From NCBI GenBank assembly GCA_965284435.1, contig OZ260083.1, positions 1,240,001-1,304,000 on the forward strand: a stretch of 64,000 bases of DNA. The letters run 5' to 3'. Below are positions 48,856 to 55,728 of the stretch, in pieces. Position numbers and translations under genes: made by a program. The number at the start of each line of letters is the position of its first letter. The stretch's first letter is position 1. The notes beneath the pieces are model-generated. The model did not search any database, was not told the DNA's origin, and saw nothing but the letters and a program-made list of their open reading frames with translations. This DNA is from CAIYZT01 sp947461435. Its GTDB lineage: Bacteria > Pseudomonadota > Alphaproteobacteria > Rhodobacterales > Rhodobacteraceae.

Positions 48856-49023
48856 ATGACTGTCACTTCCCACATCGCCGAACTGAAAAAGAAGCATGAG
48901 CATCTGTCTGACATGGTTATGAAGGCACAGCGCAGCCCGGGAACCGATGATCTTCAGATTGCAGAGTTGAAAAAGCAAAAGCTGAAACTGAAGGAAGAAA
49001 TTCACCGATTGTCGCACGCCTAG
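48856..49023 (+). CDS. YdcH / DUF465 family small protein
   Basis: A 55-residue protein: SHIAELKKKHEHLSDMV followed by PGTDDLQIAELKKQKLKLKE and IHRLSHA. This coiled-coil hairpin is the DUF465/YdcH pattern. It is below the usual ORF size limit. AAAGGGAGACC stands before the ATG at 48856. A 97-bp gap separates it from the methyltransferase gene. Its stop codon overlaps that of the DMT transporter gene on the other strand, sharing CTAG. Confidence 0.87.
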   Translation: MTVTSHIAELKKKHEHLSDMVMKAQRSPGTDDLQIAELKKQKLKLKEEIHRLSHA

Positions 49024-49889
49024 CGGGCTTTGCGCGGGGCCCAGGCGGCCAAAGCGGCCCCCGCTGTAATCAAAACCGCCGCCACGATCAGAATCGGACG
49101 GGCCGGTGACAGGCCCGCCGCCACAAGCGCCAACGTGGACAAAAGGGGCGCAGCATAGGAGGCGACGCCCAAGATCTGGATGTCGCCTTTTTTCATCCCG
49201 ATATCCCAAGTGAAAAATGCAAGCCCCACCGGCCAAACGCCCAGACCAATCACCGAAAGCCACCCCAAGGGGCTGACCGGCCACAGGGTCTGTTCAACGG
49301 CCAGATGGGTGATCGCCGACAGTCCTGCCGTGGCCAGGCAAAAGACCGTCACGCTCTCTGTCGGAACGTCCCCCCATCGGCGCGACACGACGGAATAGAT
49401 CGACCAGGTCAACGCGCATAAAAAGGCCAGGGCCAGGGCGGGCAACGGCGCGCCACTTCCCGCGCTGCGCGACCACACAATCAACGCCGCCCCCGCAAAG
49501 GCGATCAAAGCCCCGCCGACATGGCGCGCGCGCAAAGTCTCGCCCGGCAAAAGACCCGACAACAACACGATGAACAGCGGCCACAAATAAGCAATCAACC
49601 CGGTTTCTGCGCTTGGCCCCCAGCGAAAGGCGGTGAAATACAGCGCGTGATAGCCATAAAGCCCCAAGGTGCCTAAGACATAGACCTTCAAAGGTACCTT
49701 GGTCAGAACCCCAAAGCCGCGCCGCGCCGTCCAGATCAAACCGATGCTGCCGCCGATCGCAAAGGTCAGCGCATTCAACAAAAAGGGCGGAACAGGCGCA
49801 GATCCAATGGTCAGAAGTGCCAGAAGTGACCACATCGCTATGGCGGAAAAGCCAATCATCGTGGCTTTGGGACGGCTGGTCATGGGCAT
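49020..49889 (-). CDS. DMT-family (EamA) transporter
   Basis: Ten-helix inner-membrane transporter of the drug/metabolite superfamily, 289 residues. Hydrophobic segments include ATMIGFSAIAMWSLLALLTIG, ALTFAIGGSIGLIW, GGALIAFAGAALIVW, WLSVIGLGVWPVGLAFF and ILIVAAVLITAGAALAAW. The two EamA halves are visible. The start is taken at the ATG at 49889; one at 49883 is equally likely and a frame to 49931 exists. Substrate unknown. It follows the phaB terminator region on the same strand. Confidence 0.87.
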   Translation of the reverse strand: MPMTSRPKATMIGFSAIAMWSLLALLTIGSAPVPPFLLNALTFAIGGSIGLIWTARRGFGVLTKVPLKVYVLGTLGLYGYHALYFTAFRWGPSAETGLIAYLWPLFIVLLSGLLPGETLRARHVGGALIAFAGAALIVWSRSAGSGAPLPALALAFLCALTWSIYSVVSRRWGDVPTESVTVFCLATAGLSAITHLAVEQTLWPVSPLGWLSVIGLGVWPVGLAFFTWDIGMKKGDIQILGVASYAAPLLSTLALVAAGLSPARPILIVAAVLITAGAALAAWAPRKAR

Positions 49890-49928
49890 ACTTTCTGTCA
49901 GTCGTCCCCGTGCTAAGGGCTGATCCAC

Positions 49929-49956
49929 CAAAAGAAAAGACCCGCCGTTTGGCGGG
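49929..49956 (-). terminator. Terminator of phaB
   Basis: CCCGCC (49941-49946) pairs with GGCGGG (49951-49956) around GTTT. On the minus strand it is followed by TCTTTTCTTTT (49940-49930), a classical intrinsic terminator, 25 bases past the phaB stop. Confidence 0.85.
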
Positions 49957-49980
49957 CCCCCCTTGGGTCAGGCGCAGCGA

Positions 49981-50706
49981 TCAGACGACGAACTGCCCGC
50001 CGTTGGCCGAAATGGTCGATCCGGTGATAAAACCCGCATCATCCGATGCCAGAAACACCGCGATCCGGGCGATTTCCTCGGGCTCTCCCAAACGGCCCAC
50101 CGGAATCAATGGAATGATCCGTTCGTTCAGAACTTTCTCATCGATCGCGCGCACCATTTCCGTGCCGATATAGCCCGGGCAGATCGCATTCACGGTAATT
50201 CCTGCGCGCGCACCCTCTTGGGCCAGCGCCTTGGTAAAGCCCAGATCCCCCGACTTGGCCGCAGAATAGTTCGCTTGCCCCGCCTGGCCCTTTTGTCCGT
50301 TGATAGAAGAGATGTTGATCACGCGGCCGAATTTACGATCGCGCATCCCCGACCAGACCGGGTGGGTCATGTTGAAAAGGCCCGTCAGATTGGTGTCGAT
50401 CACTTCTTTCCACTGGCCGGGGGTCATCTTGTGGAACATCGCATCGCGCGTGATGCCAGCGTTGTTCACCAACACCGCCACCGGGCCAAGGTCGGCCTCG
50501 ACCTGCGCGATCCCGGCTGTGCAGGCGTCATATTCAGCGACTGACCATTTATAGGTCGCAATCCCGGTTTCCGCCGTAAAGGCTGCGGCCGCCGCGTCAT
50601 TGCCCGCATAATTGGCCGCAACGGTGTACCCTGCCGCCTTCAGTGCCACGGAAATAGCTGCGCCTATACCGCGCGATCCACCGGTTACCAATGCCACTTT
50701 TGCCAT
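49981..50706 (-). CDS. phaB: Acetoacetyl-CoA reductase
   Basis: Reduces acetoacetyl-CoA to (R)-3-hydroxybutyryl-CoA with NADPH, second step of polyhydroxybutyrate synthesis. The 241-residue SDR protein has TGGSRGIGAAIS near residue 10, the NNAG motif VLVNNAGITRDAMF, the catalytic Ser of INISSINGQKGQAGQ, then YSAAKSG with the YxxxK, and the C-terminal ITGSTISANGGQFV. The GGAG before the ATG at 50706 favours this start over the ATG at 50718. It lies downstream of phaA with hairpin and repeat sequences between, and has its own terminator. Confidence 0.95.
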   Translation of the reverse strand: MAKVALVTGGSRGIGAAISVALKAAGYTVAANYAGNDAAAAAFTAETGIATYKWSVAEYDACTAGIAQVEADLGPVAVLVNNAGITRDAMFHKMTPGQWKEVIDTNLTGLFNMTHPVWSGMRDRKFGRVINISSINGQKGQAGQANYSAAKSGDLGFTKALAQEGARAGITVNAICPGYIGTEMVRAIDEKVLNERIIPLIPVGRLGEPEEIARIAVFLASDDAGFITGSTISANGGQFVV

Positions 50707-50755
50707 GTTCTTCTCCATCTAACGGCGTATTTGTAATTCTCTTACCTAAACAAAG

Positions 50756-50784
50756 ATGGGCGCGCAACTTTATTGCGCGCCCAT
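50756..50784 (-). terminator. Hairpin between phaA and phaB
   Basis: ATGGGCGCGCAA (50756-50767) and TTGCGCGCCCAT (50773-50784) form a perfect 12-bp stem with a CTTTA loop. On the minus strand it is followed by CTTTGTTTAGG (50755-50745), so it could terminate or attenuate the phaA transcript before phaB, or stabilise its 3' end. Confidence 0.65.
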
Positions 50785-50785
50785 T

Positions 50786-50818
50786 TTGCAAATGCAGCAA
50801 GTTTCGCCTTTGCAGCAA
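50786..50818. promoter_or_regulatory. Two PhaR-like sites between phaA and phaB
   Basis: On the minus strand two 15-base elements share the pattern TTGCTGCANNNGCAA: TTGCTGCATTTGCAA at 50786-50800 and TTGCTGCAAAGGCGA (one half imperfect) at 50804-50818. Their centres are 18 bp apart in the same orientation. A third copy lies upstream of phaA at 52059. TGC-rich palindromes of this kind bind the PHB regulator PhaR in Paracoccus and Rhodobacter; that role here is inferred. Confidence 0.55.
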
Positions 50819-51994
50819 TCAGGCCCGTTCGATGCACATGGCCACGCCCATGCCCCCACCGATACACAGGGTGGCCAGGCCCTTTTTCGCCCCGCGGCGG
50901 CCCAATTCGTGGATCAAGGTGTTCAAGATCCGCGCGCCCGACGCGCCGATCGGGTGGCCAATGGCAATCGCCCCGCCGTTCACGTTCACGATATCGGGGT
51001 TCCACCCCATGTCCTTGTTGACCGCACAGGCCTGCGCGGCAAAGGCCTCGTTCGCCTCGACCAGATCCAGATCGGCCACAGTCCAGCCTGCCTTTGTCAG
51101 GGCCTTGCGGCTGGCAAAGATCGGCCCGACGCCCATGATCGACGGGTCAAGCCCCGCCGTTGCATAAGAGGCGATGCGGGCCAGAACGGTCAAACCGCGC
51201 TTGGCAGCCTCGGCCTCCGACATCAGCAAAACGGCCGCCGCCCCATCATTCAACCCTGACGCGTTGCCCGCCGTGACAGATCCGTCCTTGGCAAAGGCCG
51301 GGCGCAGTTTCTGCATCGAGTCCAACGTGGCCCCGTGGCGAATGTATTCGTCTTGATCCACCACGATGTCGCCCTTGCGGGTTTTCACCGTGAACGCCAC
51401 GATTTCATCGGCGAACTTGCCGGCTTTTTGCGCCGCTTCGGCCTTGTTCTGCGAGGCAAGGGCAAAGGCATCCTGCATCTCGCGCGAAATCTGCCACTGG
51501 TTGGCCACGTTTTCGGCGGTCTGGCCCATGTGATAGCCGTTGAACGCATCCCACAGGCCATCTTTGATCATGGAATCGACAAAGGCCATATCGCCCATCT
51601 TGGTGCCGGCCCGCATATGCGCCACGTGGGGCGACAAGGACATGCTTTCCTGACCGCCGGCGATAACGATGCCGGCGTCGCCCAGTTGAATGTGCTGGGC
51701 GCCTAAAGCCACCGCGCGGAGCCCCGATCCGCACACCTGGTTCAGGCCCCAAGCGCTGGCTTCCTTGGCCAAACCGGCCTTGATCGCGGCCTGACGCGCC
51801 GGGTTCTGTCCCTGGCCTGCCGTCAAGACCTGACCCAGAATGGTTTCTTCGACATGGCCCTTTTCAATGCCCGCACGCGCGACGACCGCCTCGATGACGG
51901 CGGCACCAAGATCATGCGCCGGTGTCGCCGCAAAAGCGCCGTTAAAGCTGCCGACAGCGGTCCGTGCCGCAGAAACGATTACCACATTGGTCAA
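50819..51994 (-). CDS. phaA: Acetyl-CoA acetyltransferase (beta-ketothiolase)
   Basis: Condenses two acetyl-CoA to acetoacetyl-CoA, first step of PHB synthesis. The 391-residue thiolase has the nucleophile Cys in LNQVCGSGLRAVALG near residue 88, the GQESMSLSPH substrate loop, AAGNASGLNDGAAAVLL-like VTAGNASGLNDGAAAV, NEAFAAQA with His ligand region, NVNGGAIAIGHPIGASGAR with the catalytic His, and the C-terminal Cys in ATLCIGGGMGVA. A GGAGGG stands 9 bases before the ATG. The divergent EAL gene end lies upstream on the same strand, 115 bp away. Confidence 0.96.
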   Translation of the reverse strand: MTNVVIVSAARTAVGSFNGAFAATPAHDLGAAVIEAVVARAGIEKGHVEETILGQVLTAGQGQNPARQAAIKAGLAKEASAWGLNQVCGSGLRAVALGAQHIQLGDAGIVIAGGQESMSLSPHVAHMRAGTKMGDMAFVDSMIKDGLWDAFNGYHMGQTAENVANQWQISREMQDAFALASQNKAEAAQKAGKFADEIVAFTVKTRKGDIVVDQDEYIRHGATLDSMQKLRPAFAKDGSVTAGNASGLNDGAAAVLLMSEAEAAKRGLTVLARIASYATAGLDPSIMGVGPIFASRKALTKAGWTVADLDLVEANEAFAAQACAVNKDMGWNPDIVNVNGGAIAIGHPIGASGARILNTLIHELGRRGAKKGLATLCIGGGMGVAMCIERA

Positions 51995-52058
51995 GATTTA
52001 CCCTCCGATATGGGCACAGCGGACCTCGCCATGCGCTTGAATCGGCCTTAGGCGTGCT

Positions 52059-52073
52059 TTGCTGCAAAAGCAA
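52059..52073 (+). promoter_or_regulatory. PhaR-like palindrome upstream of phaA
   Basis: TTGCTGCAAAAGCAA, TTGC and GCAA arms around seven bases, matches the elements between phaA and phaB. It lies 65-79 bases upstream of the phaA ATG on the opposite orientation to those two. Confidence 0.5.
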
Positions 52074-52109
52074 GAAAAACAGGCGTCAAAAATGCCGCAA
52101 GTGCGAAAT

Positions 52110-52952
52110 TCAGGCGCGCTTTGGCTGATGGTCTTGCATCCAATGGGGCCGGATCGTGGGCGCGCCGAACAGATAGCCTTGCATGCAATCCACCCCGAGG
52201 GCGGCCAGAAAGTTGGCCTCTTCGACGGTTTCGACAGCTTCGGCCACAGTAAACATCTCAAAATGCTTGCCAATCGCATTCAGCGCCCCGGTCAGCGCCT
52301 GATTGTCCCGGTCGGAGTGGATATTCCGAATGAACTGAGCGTCGATTTTCAGGATATCAAAGAAGAAATCCTTGAAATAGCGGATGGCCGTATATCCCGC
52401 GCCGAAATCATCCAAGGCAAAGGCCACGCCTTTGCTTTGCATCTCTTCCATGAAGGTCGCCACAATCTCGGGTACGGTCATGGCAGAGGCTTCGGTAATT
52501 TCAAGAATCAGCCGCTCCCCCACGGTCGCCGACAGATTCAATCCCCGGCGCAGCGTGTCCACCCACCGGGCATAGCCGATAGATCGCGCTGACATGTTCA
52601 GCGACAGGCGCAAGGCCGGGTTTTGCGCCAGCGCCAGCAGACCCATTTCCAACGCGGCGCAATCCACCTCGCGGCCCAATTCGGTGTCTTCGATGGCATC
52701 CATGAAATCGCGCGCCGGAATGATCCGTCCTGACGGATCCAGCACCCGCATCAGCCCTTCGTGAAAGGCCACGCGGCCCGTGTCGCGCGACAAGACAATG
52801 GGTTGATAGGCCAGACACAGCCGCCGTGTGGCAATCGCCTCGCGCACCATGAACATCGTGGCACGGTCATTGGCGGCAATGGCCGCGCCCAGCGGGTTCG
52901 ATGCGCCGGCCCGTGCGTCAAGTTTGGGTTTGTGCCGTTTCAGCAGATCCAA
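52110..52952 (-). CDS. EAL-domain cyclic-di-GMP phosphodiesterase
   Basis: A 280-residue protein that is almost all EAL domain; there is no visible GGDEF domain, sensor domain or membrane segment. The catalytic motif region reads FHEGLMRVLD, so the EAL triad is EGL, but other metal/catalytic residues are conserved: Asn in LSLNMSARS, Glu in LEITEAS, DDFGAGYTAIRYFKDF, Lys in LKIDAQF, Glu in VAEAVET, and QGYLFGAP. It could degrade c-di-GMP or act as a binding protein. The start is a TTG at 52952 with AGGGG 8-9 bases before it. It lies upstream of phaA but 115 bp apart, so coordinated control is uncertain. Confidence 0.9.
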   Translation of the reverse strand: MDLLKRHKPKLDARAGASNPLGAAIAANDRATMFMVREAIATRRLCLAYQPIVLSRDTGRVAFHEGLMRVLDPSGRIIPARDFMDAIEDTELGREVDCAALEMGLLALAQNPALRLSLNMSARSIGYARWVDTLRRGLNLSATVGERLILEITEASAMTVPEIVATFMEEMQSKGVAFALDDFGAGYTAIRYFKDFFFDILKIDAQFIRNIHSDRDNQALTGALNAIGKHFEMFTVAEAVETVEEANFLAALGVDCMQGYLFGAPTIRPHWMQDHQPKRA

Positions 52953-53103
52953 GACTCGCCCCTGCGTTTGGCCCGAAAGGGGCGATGATGTAAAAAGCCA
53001 CGTCCGCTTTGTCGCTGTCTTGGCCAGAATGTCGCCATCAGTGTAAAGATCGGGTAAATCATGCCGCGAGATGGCGGCGCGGACGAGGGGCGAAATACCT
53101 GCG

Positions 53104-53685
53104 ATGCAAGACGAATTTGAACGATCTGGCCGATGCCCCTGGTGCGGGACGGATCCGCTGTATGTGCGATATCACGACACCGAATGGGGGCGGCCCGAAT
53201 ATGAGGCGCGCGCGCTGTGGGAATGCCTGATCCTTGAATCCTTTCAGGCCGGCCTGTCCTGGATCACCATCTTGCGCCGGCGCGAGTCCTTTCGCGCCGC
53301 TTTCGCCGGGTTTGACCCGGCCCGCATCGCCCAGTGGGGCGAGGCCGAGATCACACGTCTTTTGGCCGATCCCGGTATCATCCGCCATCGCGGGAAGATC
53401 GCCGCCACCATCGCCGGCGCGCAGGCCTTTGTGCGAATAGAAACGCGGCAGGGGTTTTCCCCGTTCATCTGGTCTTTTGTCGGGGGCCATCCCTTGCAGC
53501 CCCAACGGCGCAGCATGGGCGATATCCCTGCCCAATCGCCGCAGGCCATGGCCCTGTCAAAAGCCCTGAAGGCCGAAGGATTCAAATTTGTGGGTCCCAC
53601 CATCTGTTATGCCTTTCTGCAGGCGGCGGGTTTGGTGAATGATCACCTTGTCGGCTGCCCGCAGCACAGCCCTCTTGGCGGCTAG
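53104..53685 (+). CDS. tag: DNA-3-methyladenine glycosylase I
   Basis: Base-excision repair enzyme removing 3-methyladenine, 193 residues, normal size. The N terminus has CPWCGTDPLYVRYHDTEWG with zinc ligands Cys and His, then LWECLILESFQAGLSWITIL-type catalytic pocket residues (Glu/Trp), and the C-terminal GFKFVGPTICYAFLQAAGLVNDH with zinc-ligand His and a following Cys in VGCPQH. The ATG at 53104 is the natural start; the frame is open from 53071. It stands alone between the EAL gene and the DUF2087 gene. Confidence 0.95.
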   Translation: MQDEFERSGRCPWCGTDPLYVRYHDTEWGRPEYEARALWECLILESFQAGLSWITILRRRESFRAAFAGFDPARIAQWGEAEITRLLADPGIIRHRGKIAATIAGAQAFVRIETRQGFSPFIWSFVGGHPLQPQRRSMGDIPAQSPQAMALSKALKAEGFKFVGPTICYAFLQAAGLVNDHLVGCPQHSPLGG

Positions 53686-53850
53686 GCGAGACCGGAAAAC
53701 TCGGCTAATATCCACGCCGGGTCAGCAGTTCACCCAGGCGTCACCGGGCCGAAAGGCCAGCTAAACCTGCGACGACAGCCACAGCACATCCCCGTGCCCG
53801 TCGCATGAAGCCGGTGACCCTGCAACATCTTGGGCACAACGGAGGATGAG

Positions 53851-54375
53851 ATGACCCGTATACCCTTGCCCTTTCACGTGGCCGATATTGCCGTTCTGGC
53901 CCGCCACCTTGAACGCCAGATGGCCGAAAACCCGGAAAAACCGGGGCATTTGGCGTTGATGAACATGCTGGCGCGCGGTGCGGGCTTTGCCAATTATCAA
54001 GCGTTTCGCGCCTCGGCCTTGGCCGGTGCGAAGATTGTGGATCCCGGCCCCATGGCCGATATGACCCGCGTGGCCCAGGCCAAACGCTATTTTGATGCGC
54101 AGGGCCGCCTGAAATCGTGGCCGTCAAAGACCAATCTGCAATTTCTGTGCCTTTGGGTGATCTGGGCGCAGATCCCAAAAGGGGCCGAGATGAGCGAACG
54201 GCAAGCCTCGGACCTGATCTCAGCTTGGCACCTGTTTGGGGATGCCGCGATCATCCGGCGCACCATGTGGCAGCAAAAGATGATCTCGCGCACGCCCGAG
54301 GGCCGCGACTATCGCCGGATCGAACAGGCCCCTCCGCCCGATGCCCGCGCGCTGATCGCGGCTGTTCGCGCCTAG
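53851..54375 (+). CDS. DUF2087 domain protein
   Basis: A 174-residue soluble protein. DUF2087 is the C-terminal DNA-binding-like part found in bacterial small proteins: KRYFDAQGRLKSWPSKTNLQ, LCLWVIWAQIPKGAEMSE, DAAIIRRTMWQQKMISRTPEG and DYRRIEQAPPPDA are its usual blocks. The first 75 residues (VADIAVLARHLERQMAENPE) are less conserved. GGAGGATGAG stands before the ATG at 53851. It converges with the next gene with a 4-bp CTAG overlap. A transcription-factor role is assumed from the family but not shown. Confidence 0.8.
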   Translation: MTRIPLPFHVADIAVLARHLERQMAENPEKPGHLALMNMLARGAGFANYQAFRASALAGAKIVDPGPMADMTRVAQAKRYFDAQGRLKSWPSKTNLQFLCLWVIWAQIPKGAEMSERQASDLISAWHLFGDAAIIRRTMWQQKMISRTPEGRDYRRIEQAPPPDARALIAAVRA

Positions 54376-55058
54376 GCCTCGTTGGTCGACAGATCGCGGC
54401 CCCTGTCGGAGGTGCGGGTCAGGTTCAACGGGGCGACACTTGTGGGCCATCTGGCCCCCAAAAGCCGCGACCGGGCAATTCGGGTCACAGTGACGCTATC
54501 AGACTGATTGCCCCCCAGAACGTGAAAACTGTCGGCATCCTGACCCCAGTAAAGGGCAACATGCCCCGCCCATCCCTGTTTCGATCCGCGCCAGAACACC
54601 AATATGGCGCCCAGTTGCGGTGCCACATCGATGCCGAATTTTAACCAATTGCGCGCGCTCAATGGGTTTTCGGGCAGCGGTTCTTCGGGCAGGGCTGACC
54701 CGATGCAATGGGCCATGAACAGCCCGCACCACGGGATCTCATCATGGGCAAAGGTCACATCGGCGGCCTTGGCCCAGTCAAGGATCACCGGATTGTCACC
54801 GGCTCCGGCTGCCTCGGTCAGGCCGATCAGCCGTTTGGCCTCGGCCAGCCACGGCAACGCGGCGGGGATGTTCAGCGGGCCGGTGGGGGCAAAAAGCCGC
54901 GCTTGGGTCTTTGGACCTGCGATCCCGTCCACCGCCAAACCGCTTTGGGCCTGAAAGGTGCGAATCGCGCTGCGGGTGCGTGGTCCGGCTATTCCGTCCA
55001 GCGGCCCCGGATCAAACCCTGCGGCCGACAAGGCCATCTGGACATCCAATATCGTCAT
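54372..55058 (-). CDS. Peptidoglycan-binding TIGR02594-type peptidase
   Basis: A 228-residue protein with an N-terminal peptidoglycan-binding domain (VQMALSAAGFDPGPLDGIAG, then QAQSGLAVDGIAGPKTQ) and a C-terminal TIGR02594 / CHAP-like peptidase domain with the catalytic Cys in IPWCGLFMAHC and His in WAGHVALYWG, then VLGGNQSDSVTV. There is no signal peptide. Such proteins are often phage or gene-transfer-agent endolysins, but no phage genes surround this one, so it may be a housekeeping or domesticated lysin. Confidence 0.82.
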   Translation of the reverse strand: MTILDVQMALSAAGFDPGPLDGIAGPRTRSAIRTFQAQSGLAVDGIAGPKTQARLFAPTGPLNIPAALPWLAEAKRLIGLTEAAGAGDNPVILDWAKAADVTFAHDEIPWCGLFMAHCIGSALPEEPLPENPLSARNWLKFGIDVAPQLGAILVFWRGSKQGWAGHVALYWGQDADSFHVLGGNQSDSVTVTRIARSRLLGARWPTSVAPLNLTRTSDRGRDLSTNEA

Positions 55059-55163
55059 GCCGTCCCCCCAAAGTGCACTGCACCAAATGGGGGAAAGGCT
55101 GTGCCGATTTTGCGGATTTCGCGTTAGCAGCCCGCGCGCTGCCCCGACCTTGGCCGCAACACC

Positions 55164-55715
55164 TTAGCGGGCCATCAGCGCATCGAGCAGCGCCAGTGTT
55201 TCGGGTGCGTCCCATTCGGCATCGCCGATCAGGCGGGCCACTTCCTGGCCTTGCGGGTTCACAATCACCGTGAGGGGCAAGGCCATGATCCCCAGTTGCG
55301 CCGACAAGGCCCGATCCGGATCGCGCAGCACCGTGAGATGGGCAATCCCGGCCTCCTCCCAGAACCGCGTGATCGCGGGCAAAGGGTTGGGCCCGGTGGC
55401 CATCGGCACCACCACCAGATCTGGCCGGGCCGCCTGCAGCCGGTCCAGCGAGGGCATTTCCTTGCGGCACGGCGCGCACCATGTGGCCCAAAAGTTCACG
55501 ACCATCCAGGTGCCCTTGTGATCTGACAAAAGCGCAGGGCCTTCTTCCAGCGTCGTCACGCCGCCATCTGGCAGATCGCGCGGCGGGTCTGTCAGCATCA
55601 TCTTTTGCATCGGCCCCACCATCAGAGCCGACACATCGCCTGCAACAGCGCCATTTGCAGAAAACACCAAGACGGCATAAAGAGCAGCGGCAGCCACCTG
55701 TGCAATCGACTTCAT
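55164..55715 (-). CDS. TlpA-family thiol:disulfide reductase
   Basis: Periplasmic thioredoxin-like protein, 183 residues. The N-terminal signal (SIAQVAAAALYAVLVFSANGAVAG) is followed by the thioredoxin fold with the redox pair in NFWATWCAPCRKEMPSLD near residue 80, and the cis-Pro in IMALPLTVIVNPQGQ. It likely reduces disulfides of cytochrome c maturation or other envelope proteins. ATG at 55715; longer frames overlap argH. It is divergent from argH with only 13 bp between the two start codons. Confidence 0.9.
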   Translation of the reverse strand: MKSIAQVAAAALYAVLVFSANGAVAGDVSALMVGPMQKMMLTDPPRDLPDGGVTTLEEGPALLSDHKGTWMVVNFWATWCAPCRKEMPSLDRLQAARPDLVVVPMATGPNPLPAITRFWEEAGIAHLTVLRDPDRALSAQLGIMALPLTVIVNPQGQEVARLIGDAEWDAPETLALLDALMAR

Positions 55716-55728
55716 CCCGGGGCCCCTT

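Noticed and set aside
52059..52592. Plus-strand open frame of 177 codons over the EAL gene
   Set aside because: It is antisense to the EAL domain and begins over the phaA upstream region; no family resemblance.
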